From the NCBI GenBank assembly GCA_037954665.1, contig JBBMOL010000381.1, forward strand, positions 1-64,000: a stretch of 64,000 nucleotides of DNA, in the 5' to 3' direction. Positions within the stretch are counted from its first letter, which is position 1, and every line of letters begins with the position of its first letter. This document shows positions 11,363-23,569 of this stretch, piece by piece. The notes below the pieces were generated by a model. That model was not told the DNA's origin, made no database searches, and saw only the letters and a program-made list of their open reading frames with translations. Made by a program: the position numbers and the translations under genes. This stretch comes from Laguncularia racemosa (Eukaryota; Streptophyta; Magnoliopsida; Myrtales; Combretaceae).

Positions 11363-12380
11363 TGATAGTAATCAGACTCTTCTAGGACCTATCACCGGGG
11401 CTCGAGCTAAAGGTCTCCAAAATCTAGCTTTGAGGGCTTTGCTAGAGAAACCTAACCTTGAGAAATCTAACCTACTTTCTACATCTTTGCACTATAATTT
11501 TGATGCATTTCAGCAGTTTCATTTGTCAGTCCTACAGGATGCAAAAACACCCATACTACTGAGCGAATCAGGGTTGTCAATGGAACCTGATTCAAAAGCT
11601 TCTTGAAGACCGGCATCATGAAGGACCATTTCTTTTATATATTTACTCTTTTATGAACTATTTTGGTTGTATTTTGGTTTTGGGACACTTTTATTTCCTT
11701 GTAATTTTCATTTAGGGTTAGCCACCTTAAAAGTGGCAAACTTGTAATTTTGAGCACTTTTTAACCCTAGGAGTAGCAAGTATAAATACTTGCTTAAGAG
11801 AGGGTTTGAGGAGGCCATATTTTGCAGAATTGAGTGTTCATTTCACGTGACGATTAGGGTTTCCTAATTGTCATTAGACTCTTATCAATTTCAATCCCAA
11901 GAGTTGAAATTGTAGCGAGTGCAACACCTTGAAATTGTGAGTAGTATCAATTTCATTTTGTTGTGATTTCTTTTCTTCTCTAGTGTGTCATATCTAGGGG
12001 TGAATTGAGATAGTTCTTGGACAGATTTGCTTCCTATTATTTTCGAATTCTTGTGCTTAATTAAGATCCTTTGCATTTGAATTCAGTTCTTCCTTGAAGA
12101 TTACTTCTTGAAACGTGATTATCACTTGTGGAAAGGGGTTCTTAGAATTGAAGATTTCTTTTGAATTTGTGGATTATTCACGTGGGATTATATGTGATTA
12201 GTGTGATGTTAGAAGAGATTATTATTATGGTATCACAATTGCATCATTGAGTATTTGCATTTCATTGCACCTTCACTAGGTTCACGGAATTTTGCCCTTT
12301 TGGAACCAATTTTGTTGTTGACTTGAGTTTGTTTTTCTTGAGTCTTTTAATTGTGCTTCTAAGTGAATTTAGGCACATCA
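11363..12380 (+). mobile_element. Solo LTR J (same family as the tandem array)
   Basis: 1,018 bp from TGATAGTAATC to GGCACATCA, plus orientation. Flanked by TCAGC (11358-11362) and TTAGC (12381-12385), a target-site duplication with one change. It is homologous along its length to the array LTRs, and its first 240 bp keep an open pol-tail frame reading GPITGARAKGLQ. TATA palindrome at 11775-11794. A solo LTR forms when the two LTRs of an insertion recombine. Confidence 0.85.
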
Positions 12381-12385
12381 TTAGC

Positions 12386-12535
12386 TTTGGATGTTTACAT
12401 CGCTAACCTAGATGGCCGACTTAGAGTGCAAAGCTACTGGCTTTTATGGCTGGCGTAAAGGTATCTATCTCTAACTTTTGTGATTTGATTCCCACGTTGA
12501 ATAAAGTTGTATGAGTCGTGATTTGATTCCCATTA
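12386..12535 (-). mobile_element. Element H 3' LTR, second segment
   Basis: Continues the H LTR after J and ends gattcccatta where cccatca is expected. It aligns with 48650-48808 of the right-hand LTR (gtcgtgatttgattccca in both). Confidence 0.8.
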
Positions 12536-14496
12536 TCTCCTCGAACTTGTGGAAGATTTGTCCTTAAATCTAATGGTTCCTTTGTTTTAGCTGTACATTT
12601 TTTAGAATCCCCTAGACTGAAAATTTTAGTTTGCAATTGTTTGTTGTCTTGAAGTTGTGGCTACCTTGAACACTTTTAAATTACTTGTAGTTGATTCACT
12701 CTATCCAGGTCGTCCCCTAGTTCCTTCCGCTTCACTAATAAGGACTTCCTATTAGTGGCTTTATTGATCTACTCTTGGGCTTCGTGCACCCCAGTTCATG
12801 ACATAGAACTTAAGTCAACCCATTTACCATCCTTCTGAAACACATAGGTGTTTCTAAACCCATCATGTAGCACTCTCCTGTCAAATAACCAAGGTTTACC
12901 TAGTAATATATGTGATGCACACATAGAGAGAACATCACAATCAACTATGTCTTGGTACTTTTTCCTTATGCTGATTGGAACCTTAGCCCTTTGAGTGACA
13001 TGTAGACTGTCTCATTCACTCAACCAATGTAATTCATAGGGCCTATGATGAGGTGTAGTGACTAGTTGCAGTTTATTCACTAATGTAGTAGCTATAACAT
13101 TGGTGCAACTACCACCATCAATAAGAAGAGTACAAAGATTACCTTGGACCCTATAGGGAATATGGAATAGGTTTTCCCTCTGCATGTCCTCAATATCTAA
13201 AGATGTAGTCATTACCCTACGTAGCACATTAATAGCTAGATATTGATCATTGCCCTTGTCTTCATGTACCTTAGCATCTAGATCCTCATAATATTCCTTT
13301 AGCATTGTTGATAAATCTATAGGCTCAAGTACTTCTTCCTTGCCATCCTTGCTTTCCACCTCCGTAACAGTCATCACCCTTTTGTTGGGATACTAAGTAG
13401 CCATGTGTCCAAAGCCTATACATTTGAAGCATTGAGTTTGACGAATCTTCCCACCTAATGACCCTAGCACTATTTGTTTGATATCAGCCCTAACAATCAC
13501 TTTACCTTTTCGAGAACTTTCCCTCTCCCTATCAATAACATTTGCATTTTATTCTATGGCTTTATCAATTTCCCCTTTTTCAACCTGTTGACTATTTGAC
13601 CCATGTAGCGGAGTAGTAGATCCATACCTGTTACTCGATACTCTATATGGATTAGAGCACCCCTGTTTCTTAATTTTTAAAGCTAACTAGATGACCTCAT
13701 CAAGAGTGTCATACAGTTGTAACTCCACTATACAGGCAATTTCATATTTCAGCCTTGACACAAATTGTGCCATAGTCTACCTAGGATGTTCAATGGTTCC
13801 ACAATGAATCATGAGTGCCTTAAATTCTTGAACATATTTTTTTACAGTTTTATATCCCTGTCTGAAGGTTTGGAGACGCATGAATAGTTCATGCTTGTAA
13901 TGCTCTAGAACAAATCTCTTCCTCAGCACCCTTTCCATCTCCTACCAAGTATGAATCTTAGCATCCCCGTATCTCTTCCTGGTGGCCATAAGGTTCTTCC
14001 ACCACAAAGCGGCATAACTTGTAAACTCAACTGCTACCAGATAAACTCGCGAATGGCCATTGATCTCATAGCACTTGAAGAGTCCTTCTACCTTATCCTC
14101 CTAGTTAAGGTAATCCTCTACAAACCCCCTTCCAACAAATGAAGACATCTGCAATTTTACATATTCTAGACCCCTAGGCAGTCTGAACACATGGCTAGGA
14201 TAAAGTTCATCTACAAAGTTGTCATCCCTCTCCTCTTTGTAAGCTTAATACTTTCTTCCAACCTATCTATCCCTATTTCCTCCTACATTTTCTTCTCTAC
14301 CCACAGCATTAAAGGCTACCCTAGGTAGGGGTGCCTGTGGATTTGCTACTGGTTGTTGGGGTAAGGTCATTTGATCGACCCTAGTGGCTAGGTTAGCAAC
14401 TATAGTGGTTAGATCTTGCAATTGTTCTTCTAAAGTTCTTCTTCCACCTACAGCATGATAGCCTTTAACTTCTCCTCCAACCTGACTGTTGGTCTC
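12536..14496 (-). pseudogene. Element H gag-protease polyprotein (broken)
   Basis: Read on the minus strand from the right: the end of the gag N terminus (TLEEQLQDLTTIVANLATRV, a likely coiled-coil stretch), the retrotransposon gag core (YAALWWKNLM ... LRKRFVLEHYKHELFMRLQT), a zinc knuckle CFKCIGFGHMAT whose last Cys is now Tyr (after a stop), and a protease with LIDGGSCTNV (open part 13012-13377) and LLGKPWLFDRR. The frame then reaches the pol tail (DLRTNLPQVRGDNG) and 3' LTR. There is no reverse transcriptase, RNase H or integrase. Several in-frame stops, mostly at Trp or Gln positions. The initiating ATG is at 40875-40877, cut off by the insertion of I and E. Confidence 0.8.
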
Positions 14497-15112
14497 TGAT
14501 GTGCCCTACAATTCCAATTGCAAACACACCAATACAAGTGCGTGATCACCAAAAAAATCCTACAAAGGAGTGATCAATAACCAACACTTGAACCCTAATT
14601 CACATGGATTAAAATGGCGATGATGCTAAATTGTGATGAGGAACAGTGCAATTGTATAATATGTAAAGGAGAACAATATAAATGAACCGAATTCCACTCA
14701 AATTGACTTGAATCAAATCTGAAAAAACACAGGAACCCTAATTCACGTGAAAGATAACAAGTAACACAACCAATTATACCTAGATATGATATACTAAAAA
14801 ACAATTGGTAGCAACTAGAGAAAGATTGATATTACTCACAATCTCCTCAAGCTAATCTCGCCACAATTTCACAAGTGAAATTGATAAGAGTAAGGTTTAC
14901 ATGCAAGGACTCTCCTTATGACAAAAGATGTATTTTTTAAGTTAAAAAAAAGCTACTTTTAAACCCTGCTTAGTAAGTATTTATATATAATCCAATTAAG
15001 GTAAAAACAACAAAAACTAAATTACAATAACACTACTCAAATGGCCAGTTCTCAAACACAAAATTACAAGTACAAATAAGTCTTCAAATGACTAGCTCTT
15101 CATAATGTGCCT
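14497..15112 (-). mobile_element. Solo LTR I, left segment
   Basis: Starts TGATGTGCCC after GTCTC (14492-14496). It is homologous to the E/F/G LTR group and carries a decayed form of the TATA palindrome near 14975. Element E is inserted at its position 616; the rest of the LTR is at 40618-40836. Confidence 0.75.
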
Positions 15113-16029
15113 AAAAATCGACTAAGCACAATCAAATAACAAATGATGAGTTCTAATCAGTAACCACTTCTCACAAGAAGGATAAACCCCTAATTACTTA
15201 TGAAATCCAAATGTTAAAACCAAGCAAGATGTGATACCAAATGGAGATAAGCTTAAATGATTTGAGTATATAACATAATCCAATGAAATTAACTCCATAA
15301 GAGGTGTGAATACACTAACAATCAACAACACTTGGCTTAATCAACTCCTTCATAAATTAGTCTTAATTTTTTAAGATGGAAATCAAAAGGATATATAGGA
15401 CAATCAATTGCAAGATTTCAATGATGAATAATAGGAAATGAACTAAGATTCCAATTCAAATTGAAAAAGTTTCCAATCTGAAAATAAAACCCTAAATTTA
15501 CGTGAACCAAAGGAAACAACAAATAGCACCTAGATATGACACATTAAGTACAATTTGTAGCAACGAGAAATGATTGATATTACTTATAATTGATTTCAAG
15601 TTGATTATCGCCACACTTTCAAGGATGAAATTGATAAGAGATGGATTGCATGCAAGGATGATCCTCATAACAACAAAAGGGAGTTTTCTCAAATGTTCAA
15701 AAAGCTCCCTAAAACCCTACTTAAGCAAGTATTTATACTTGCTCCCTTTAAGATTAAAAAGTTCATAAAATTTCAACTATGCCAATTTTAGGGTATCCGG
15801 TTCTAAAGACAATTACAAATAAATGAAAGTATCCCAAAAGAAAATTACAACATAAAATGGTCTAAAGAACCATTACAAAATACAAAAATAATATAAATCC
15901 TCAAAGAGCCAATGCATCGAAGCGATGTCAATCATAGCGGGCCATTAGATAATAATCTAATGATTTCCTATAGAGATCAACAAATGTAAGTCATTTGGCA
16001 TCCTGTGGAGAAATATTATTGTACCTGTA
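15113..16029 (-). mobile_element. Element E 3' LTR, first segment
   Basis: Starts taatgtgcctaaaaatcg (terminal TGATG changed to TAATG); the TATA palindrome is at 15724-15743. Interrupted by element A with duplication CTGTA (16025-16029 and 21371-21375). Confidence 0.88.
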
Positions 16030-16882
16030 TGATATGAACCATGCCAACCCGTGACGAAACCCAATACCAATACGTTCGGAAATTCGTTACCTAAGACGCC
16101 CAAACACCTAAAGTGGAAACCGTGACCCGTTGTCTATAAGCGAGACAAGAACCTTGGTATGAAAATGAAGACGCCACAATCGGGATGGAAGACCGATTGA
16201 TAAGTCGGGATGAACGCCACGGAAATCAATCCGATTAGTTCGATTTAGTTCTTGAAGAACCAAGAGAGGTGCCTCTCAAAAGTGCTTAATGTTCAAAGAT
16301 GTAAAATTCTAAGTTGTTCTAAACCCTAGGAGCTTTTATACTAAGGTTACAATTCATGAAAAATAAGTCCAAAACGACGTAGCTTAGATAAGTTGCGTAA
16401 AAACACGAAAACAGAACAAGTTGGCCGGCAGGGGATACACAGCCGTGTACACGACCGTGTACTTTGGCCGTGTACTTTTCTGTGCACATTCCGACCACAT
16501 ACACGACCGTGTACTTCTGGTCGTGTACCTTCCTGTGGATTTGCTTGACTCCATACACGGCCGTGCCTTTTAGCCTTGTATCTAGCCGTGTATGATTCTA
16601 TGCAATCTTGGAATTCCTACATGGCCGTGCCTTGAACATACATGCCCTCTTCAACCCATGTCCAGTGTGACTTGTATAATAGCAAGGGTCTTCCCATGGT
16701 TATTCCAATCCGTTCCAACTTCATGATTGCTCCAATCTTTTCCGGATTCATGGGCAACCTTTATCAACCCATTAAGTGCTTCCTTGAATCGTTTTGCTTG
16801 ATTTCTTGTGATCGGTCCAGGCGGCACTTCAAGAGGATCCACATTTCTTCTTCCGGCTTGGCTCTCATCATGGATCTCATCA
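16030..16882 (-). mobile_element. Element A 3' LTR
   Basis: 853 bp, TGATATGAACC to GGATCTCATCA on the plus strand. TATAAAA (minus) at 16334-16340. U3 holds ACGACCGTGTAC-type palindromes at 16430-16640. The pol frame ends inside it at 16651. Confidence 0.92.
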
Positions 16883-19800
16883 TTCCCCTCCTCTTGAAAA
16901 GGATTTGTCCTCAAATCATTGCCTGCATCAAATGGACTCAGATCAGTAACATAAAATGTGACACTTACTGGATACTCACCCAGTAAATTTTTCTTGTAGG
17001 CATTATCATTGATTTTCTCAAGCATCGGAAATGGACCGTCTCCCCTATGGTTCAACTTGGATCTCCTCTGCAATGGAAAACTCTCCTTGCGAAAATGTAC
17101 CCAAACCCAATCTCCAAGCTGAAAAATCTTGGGTCTCCTGTCCTTGTTCACCCTTAAAGTGACCCTGGCATTTTTTTTTACAATCCTAATATTTACCTGT
17201 GCATGTAGCTTTCTCACGAAATCTGCCTTAGAATCAGCATCAAAACTCACAGACATGTTAAGTGGCAATGGCAATAAATAAATAGGAACCAATGGGTTAA
17301 AACCATACACAATCTCAAATGGTGAACATTGAGTAGTGCTATGTAAAGCCCTATTATATGCAAACTCCACAAATGGTAGGCAATCCTTCCAAGTCCTAAT
17401 GTTCTTCTCTATGATTGCCCCTAACAATTGAATTAAAGTCCTGTTAACCACCTCAATTTGCCCATCAGTTTGTGGGTGACAGATAGTTGAAAACATCCGT
17501 TTAGTTCCCAACCTTTCCCACAATACTCTCCAACAATGACTCGAAATTTTTACATCCCGATCACTAACAATGCTACTAGGTATACCATGCGGACGCACTA
17601 CCTCTCTAAAGAACACATCAACAACGTGTATAGCATCATCAGTTTTATGAAAAGGAATGAAATGAACCATTTTAGGAATCCTATCCACAACCACAAAAAT
17701 ATAATCTTGACCATGCCTAGACCTTAGTAATCTTAACACAAAATCTATGGAAATGTTTATCCATGGCTCACGAGGAATGACACTATACTCATATAACCAA
17801 TCTAAGAAGTCATCTAAACAAGGAATGGGATGACGATACTTTACCGTAAGGTTGTTGATGGTGCGGCAGTCAACACACATTCTCCATGTCCCATCCTTCT
17901 TAGGCACCAAAATCACAGGCACTGCACATGGACTCATGCCTTCTCTCACGTATCCCTTCTCCATTAACTCATCTACCTGCCTTTGGAGTTCCTTTGGAAA
18001 GACATTTTCAAAATCCTGCACAAGAGACACAACCACACTAGGCAAAGCATTAGATAATTCATTAGTAGTCAAACATGTTTCTTTAAAAACCAGCAACAAC
18101 ATAGGTTGCTTCCCCACTAACGCTCTCCTCACTACACTCACTCTTGCCACATAACTCTCGTTTTGCAAGGCTGCCCTCTCCTTTTCACTCACCACCAAAG
18201 TTGATTCCCCTTCAACTTGGCCTCTCACACTCTTTCTAGCCTTCCTCTCCTTTTCCTTTTGATCTTGACTCTTATATTCCTTTTTCTTCTCATTGTCTTT
18301 TGCTCTCTCACTCTCACTCTGCTTTTCACTCACCTTGTGTTTTGCAAACGACTGTTGTAGCTGCAACTGATCCTCATACACTTGTTTAGGGGTTAAAGGT
18401 TTAAGGTTAAAACTTTTCCCTTGGTGAACAAGCGTATACTTGTTAGAAAAACCATCATGAACAACCTTCCTATCAAATTGCCATGGCCTCCCTAACAACA
18501 CATGACATGTTTGCATTGGCACTACATCGCATAACACCTCATCCTCATATCTACCAAAGCGAAAACCAATCAAGGCTTGCTTACTCACCTTAGTCTCACC
18601 ACTATCATTCAACCACTGCAATTTATATGGACTAGGGTGTCTAACAGTTTTGAGCCCCAGCCTTTCAACAATAAAATTACTTACTACATTGGTGCAACTC
18701 CCTCCATCAATGATTAAACTACAAATGTGATCTCCTAGATAACATCTAGTATGAAATATATTCTCTCTTTGCACCTCCTCTTCTTCCTTCACCTGCACAT
18801 TCAATGCTCGCTTCACTACTGCCACTAGCCTTCCCATTACAGGCTCCTCATCATCACTAGCATCCTCTAATGGAGGCATATCATCTTTTTTACTATCCCC
18901 CTCAGTCTCATACTCACCATCATCATGCAAAATCATCACACGCCTATTTGGACATTGACTAGCAATATGGCCTCTGCCTTGACATTTAAAACATCTAATG
19001 TCACGATTTCTAGAAGTAGAAGATTCAGGGTTACCTTGATTACCAGGAGTAGAACCCGCTTGTCTCAGCTCTCCTTTTAGTTTGGTGGGTAAAGGCTTTT
19101 CTTCTTTCTTCCATTGGTTGGTCTTCCAAGTGGATGAACCATTACCTTGTGCAAACCGTGCATTACTACTACCTTTCCTCTTGTGCTGGTTCTCAACCTT
19201 TATAGCCATGTGAACCATACCCTCCAATTCTACATAATGCTACAATTCAACCACATTTTGGATTTCTCTATTCAACCCAGCAAGAAACCTAGCCATTGTA
19301 GCCTCTCTATCCTCCTCTACATTTTCCCTAATCATAGTGACTTCCATCTCCTTGAAATACTCATCTACACTTCGGCTTCCCTGCCTCAGAGTTTGCAACT
19401 TGTTGTGCAATTCACGATAGTAATACGCAGGCATAAACCGCTTCTTCATCACTCTTTTCATCTCTTCCCAAGACTCAATAGGTAGCTCGTCACTCCTTCT
19501 CCTATTCAACATTAGTTGATCCCACCACACTATAGCATAATCCAAAAATTCAATGGCAGCAAGTTTTACCTTCTTTCTCCCACTATAGTTGTGACAATTA
19601 AATACCATCTCTACCTTCTTCTCCCACTCTAAGTACACCTCGGGATCATTCTTCCCTTGGAAAGGAGGAATCTTCATCTTTATGCTACTTAATTGATCAT
19701 CCTCTCTACTCCTATCTCCTCTATCTTCCCAATCCCTAGTTCCTTTATTCCGACCACTATATCCTCTATAACTCCCAATAGAAGGCTCATCAAAGTCATC

Positions 19801-20022
19801 ATCCGTCATTTCATCTCCACCCCTCGGTACTCTCCTAGAACGACTCTCCCTCTTATGCCCTTGGAATACATTTGTGGATTGCTCTAGTCTTTGCTCTACC
19901 ATCTCATGAATTTGTTCCATTCCCTCTTGGAACATCCTCTTCATTTCTCCCCTCAACACCTCAATTACTAACTTAGCATCAAACCTTCCCCTCTCACCTT
20001 CAGGAGAATGTTGTCTCGACAT
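16651..20022 (-). pseudogene. Element A gag-pol polyprotein (internally deleted, one stop)
   Basis: The start ATG at 20020-20022 gives MSRQHSPEGERGRF. The order is: gag core (YAIVWWDQLMLNRRRSDE, then MKKRFMPAYYYRELHNKLQT), zinc knuckle CFKCQGRGHIASQC, protease (IIDGGSCTNV, LLGRPWQFDR), then only the start of RT (KKDGTWRMCVDCRTINN, up to LDDFLD near 17805), fused in frame to the second half of integrase (EPWINISIDFVLRL, SDRDVK, GQIEVVNRTL), and the C-terminal tail in the LTR (GPITRNQAKRFKEAL). One stop, TAG at 19240-19242, stands where B has CAG. The 1,124-codon frame is otherwise open. The RT catalytic YxDD and the whole RNase H are absent. Confidence 0.9.
16883..16895 (-). promoter_or_regulatory. 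Element A polypurine tract
   Basis: Minus strand AAGAGGAGGGGAA, directly upstream of the 3' LTR (TGATGAGATCC). Same sequence as in element B. It primes plus-strand DNA synthesis. Confidence 0.85.
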
Positions 20023-20514
20023 AGTCCCTGCAGAAAAGATTAGTACTAACACAAATATATATATAATTAAACCTCACGATATACTCCCTTACGTGTTTCG
20101 CTCAAAGGATGATATCACATAGTCACTCGTGTATTCTCACAAATAATGACGATATCAACTCGCCAATTTCCTCTTCTCAATTCTCTTGGAACTAACCCGA
20201 ACTACACCAATTTCCTTCTGTAGAATTCAAAACAACTCTAGGGTTCGTAAATTTTCCTCTATTTTTCAATCTGAATTTTTTTTTGTCTCTGTTTCGCTTT
20301 GATCACGTTTCTCTTATCTTTCTTTTCTTTCTCTTCTTTTTTTTTGTCGTGATTTTTACTCTTTTTTTTTTTTGTAACAATCGCCTAGTCGATATTACAC
20401 TATCAAAAGACAATCAAAACTACGAAATTGAATACGATAATTGATATGAACGATTGGAGTTAGGGTTTTTGATATTACCTTCCTCAACCGAACTTGATGT
20501 TTTGACAAACCTAA
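20023..20514 (-). other. Element A untranslated leader
   Basis: No coding sequence. Contains T-rich runs near 20275-20300 and 20330-20375 (purine-rich on the transcribed strand) that match the A-rich leader of B at 42249-42330. Confidence 0.75.
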
Positions 20515-20526
20515 GCTCTGATACCA
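20515..20526 (-). promoter_or_regulatory. Element A primer-binding site
   Basis: Plus strand gctctgatacca, i.e. TGGTATCAGAGC on the minus strand, three bases from the 5' LTR. Complementary to the 3' end of plant initiator tRNA-Met. Confidence 0.88.
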
Positions 20527-20529
20527 AAC

Positions 20530-21370
20530 CGATACGAACCATGCCAACCCGTGACGAAACCCAATACCAATACGTTCGGAAATTCGTTACCTAAGACGCC
20601 CAAACACGTAAAGTGGAAACCGCGACCCGTTGTCTATAAGCGAGACAAGAACCTTGGTATGAAAATGAAGACGCCACAATCGGGATGGAAGACCGATTGA
20701 TAAGTCGGGATGAACGCCACGAAAATCAATCCGATAAGTTCGATTTAGTTCTTGAAGAACCAAGAGAGGTGCCTCTCAAAAGTGTTTAATGTTTAAAGAT
20801 GTAAAATTCTAAGTTATTCTAAACCCTAGGAGCTTTTATACTAGGGTTACAATTCTTGAAAAACAAGTCCAAAACAACGTAGCTTAGATAAGTTGCGTAA
20901 AAACACGAAAACAGAACAAGCTGGCCGGCAGGGAATACACGACCGTGTACACGATCGTGTACTTTGGCCGTGTACTATTCTGTGCACATTCCGGCCACAT
21001 ACACGATCGTGTACTTCTGGTCGTGTACCTTCCTATGGATTTGCTTAACTCCATACACAACCGTGCCTTTTAGCCGTGTATGATTCTGTGCAATCTTGGA
21101 ATTCCTACACGTCCGTGCCTTGAACATACACGCCCTCTTCAACCCGTGCCCGGTGTGACTTGTATAAAAGCAAGGGTCTTCCCATGGTTGTTCCAATCCG
21201 TTCCAACTTCGTGATTGCTCCAATCCTTTCCGGCTTCATGGGCAAACTTTATCAACCCATTAAGTGCTTCCTTGAATCGTTTCGCTTGATTTCTTGTAAT
21301 CGGTCCAGGTGGCACTTCAAGAGGATCCACATTTCTTCTTCTGGCTTGGCTCTCATCATGGATCTCATCA
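20530..21370 (-). mobile_element. Element A 5' LTR
   Basis: 841 bp; the first plus-strand base is C instead of T. TATAAAA (minus) at 20834-20840. It lacks a 12-nt piece present in the 3' LTR near 16580. Confidence 0.9.
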
Positions 21371-21375
21371 CTGTA

Positions 21376-21490
21376 AGATTATTACTCAAACATTTATTAG
21401 ATAAAAGAAATAAGGTGAAATATGAGTGATTTGGATCATCATCTAAATCGAGTTCTGAAAACATCGAGGTTACTGGATAAATTCCCATCA
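21376..21490 (-). mobile_element. Element E 3' LTR, second segment
   Basis: Completes the E LTR to attcccatca. Contains a relative of the conserved U3 palindrome, gatttggat-catc-atctaaatc at about 21429-21450, one base imperfect. Confidence 0.85.
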
Positions 21491-22548
21491 TCTCCTCGAG
21501 CCTTTGAAAGATTTGCCCTCAAATATAAAGGGTCATTTCTAGAACTGAACCCGGATATCTCTATTGGCCTATTCTCCCAATTACCAGATGTAGTGGAAGT
21601 AGTTCCGATTTGCTCCTAAAATTGGTGCACCTTATATGGAGTCATAGGTGATAGTACTATACGAGACCCTCTCATACTAAACATATAGGTGTTTTTAAAA
21701 TCATCATGTAACTCCTTTTGATCAAACATCCAGGGCTTACACAGTAGCTAGTGGAACGCATACATAGGGATCACGTCACATAGAACCTCATCGTGATACT
21801 TCTACCCAACACTCACAGGTACCTTCGCCCTTAGTGTAACAAGCATACTACCCCAATTATCCAACCAATGCAAGTTATAAGGGCTAAGATGTGGACTTGT
21901 AGATAATTGTAATTTATCTACTAGAGCAGCAGATATAACATTCGTGCAACTATCACTATCAATGATGAGCACACAAAGGTTACCACTGATCCTGTAAGAG
22001 GTGTGGAATATGTTCTCCCTTTGTATGTATCTAGCATTAGGAGATAAGTTTAGAGTCCTACGTAACACATTAATGGGTAGATACTGTTCACTTGTATTCT
22101 CCTCATGTGTTTTTGTAGTTTGATCATCCTAGTACTCCTATAGTGCTATAGACAAATCTATAGGCTTAACTTATTCCTCCTCATCCTCAACATCCTCTCC
22201 AATGCCCTCTATAACAGTCATAACCCTCTTGTTTGGACACTATGCTGCCATATGCCCAAATCCCATGCACTTAAAGTATTTGATTTGGCGTACTTTTCCA
22301 TTAGTAGATCTTGGAACAGTTTGCCACACTTCTAGTGATATTACCTCTTTACCCTTCCCAAAGGTTATAATTTCTCTGGTAGTGTTGGGGGTAGATTTGT
22401 CTACTGCTCTTATTGTCTCACCTACTGCCTTTGTCCCTCCTGATCGACCATCAGCTGCCATGGGTCTGGTAGTAATATTAGGCCTGCTGCTCGAAGCCCT
22501 AAATAAGTTGGATCTCTTTTGCCTCTCCACTTTCAAGGCCAACTAAAA
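21491..22548 (-). pseudogene. Element E protease and gag C terminus (broken)
   Basis: From the right: the end of gag (LALKVERQKRSNLF), a zinc knuckle reading YFKCMGFGHMAA, in which the first Cys is Tyr and a stop precedes the last Cys, and a protease (LCVLIIDSDSCTNVI, where relatives have DGGS). A decayed LLGRPWMFDQ region follows, and within about 200 bp the pol tail next to cttcctcgag-type PPT sequence. Nothing of RT, RNase H or integrase lies between protease and tail. The frame is broken by several stops. Confidence 0.78.
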
Positions 22549-23569
22549 TGATGTGCCTAAAAGGGGATTAAGCACAATCAAATGGAACAAAAACCAATCC
22601 TAAATGCACCAAAATCAAATCCAGTTCAACGAGCAAGGAATTGCGTGATTCTTAATGGAGTGCAAGGAGATCCAAATTCAATAACTAATGAATTAATCAA
22701 CCACAATGATTCAAAACCTTCAAAACACACTAATTAATCTTGAAATACCATGTAAATCCAAGATTAACAACAAAATCAATTTCGAGATCCCCTTTTATAG
22801 AAAGATAATTCACGGTTCAAATGATAAGCAATTGATGATGGTCAATAGCAAGTAAATTAAGTACTCAAAACTAGCACGCTATTTTGAATCAAACTAACTT
22901 AAATTTGACTAAGAAATGATTCAATCCAACCCTAGATATTACATACTAGAGAAGAAAAGAATACACAATAATTAGAAATTGATATGACTCACAATTTCAA
23001 TTGTTGCACTCGCCATAATCTCAACTTTTGGGATTGAAATTGATAAGAGGAAATTGAACTAGGGAAACCTTAAGCTCTCTCATGTAAAGTGAATGTGTTT
23101 CATCTGCAAATTGGCCTCTTCAAAACCCTACTTAAGCAAGTATTTATAATTGCTCCCTTTAGGGTTAGAAAGTCCACAAAATTACAACTATACCACTTTT
23201 AGGGTGGTCGGTCCTAAATGAAAATTACAAACAAAATGAAAGTGTCCTAAAAGAAATTACAACATAAAATGTTCCAAGCAAATAACAAATATATTAGAAG
23301 AAATTAGTCTTCAAGATGCCAGTGTTCAAGTTACTTTCGAATTAGGTCCCGATGAGGATCCCAACTCACTCAAAAGTATAGGTGATTTGGCACTCTGTAG
23401 GACTTTTTAATGAACTTGCTGGAATGCATAACAATTATAAGATAGGAATGAAGAAAATAAGTTAGCTTCCTTAGGATTAGGTTTCTCATATATGATTCTC
23501 AAAACTAAGTTGTATAGACCCTTTACTCTAGCCTTGGTGATAGGTCATATAGGGATTTGATTCCAATCA
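22549..23569 (-). mobile_element. Element D 3' LTR
   Basis: 1,021 bp, TGATGTGCCTAAAAGGGG to TTCCAATCA. TATA palindrome at 23135-23154 with one mismatch. The minus-strand purine stretch cccgaggaga lies immediately right of it. Confidence 0.9.

Larger units (their letters stand above)
16030..21370 (-). mobile_element. Element A: B-family gypsy with in-frame internal deletions
   Basis: 5,341 bp, flanked by perfect CTGTA duplications. LTRs 16030-16882 (3') and 20530-21370 (5'); PPT at 16883-16895, PBS at 20515-20526. Homologous throughout to element B. It lacks about 1.36 kb covering most of RT, all of RNase H and the first half of integrase, plus a 38-codon piece ahead of RT, yet the reading frame is kept across both joins and contains one stop. 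It could not reverse-transcribe itself; mobility would need enzymes in trans (inference). Confidence 0.92.

Noticed and set aside
19147..19887. Plus-strand frames at 19147-19485 and 19693-19887, and equivalents at 42716-42946 and 43118-43453
   Set aside because: Antisense shadows of gag in A and B.
22202..22546. Plus-strand frame of 114 codons
   Set aside because: Antisense of the E gag/zinc-knuckle region; the minus frame has the recognisable KCMGFGHM motif.
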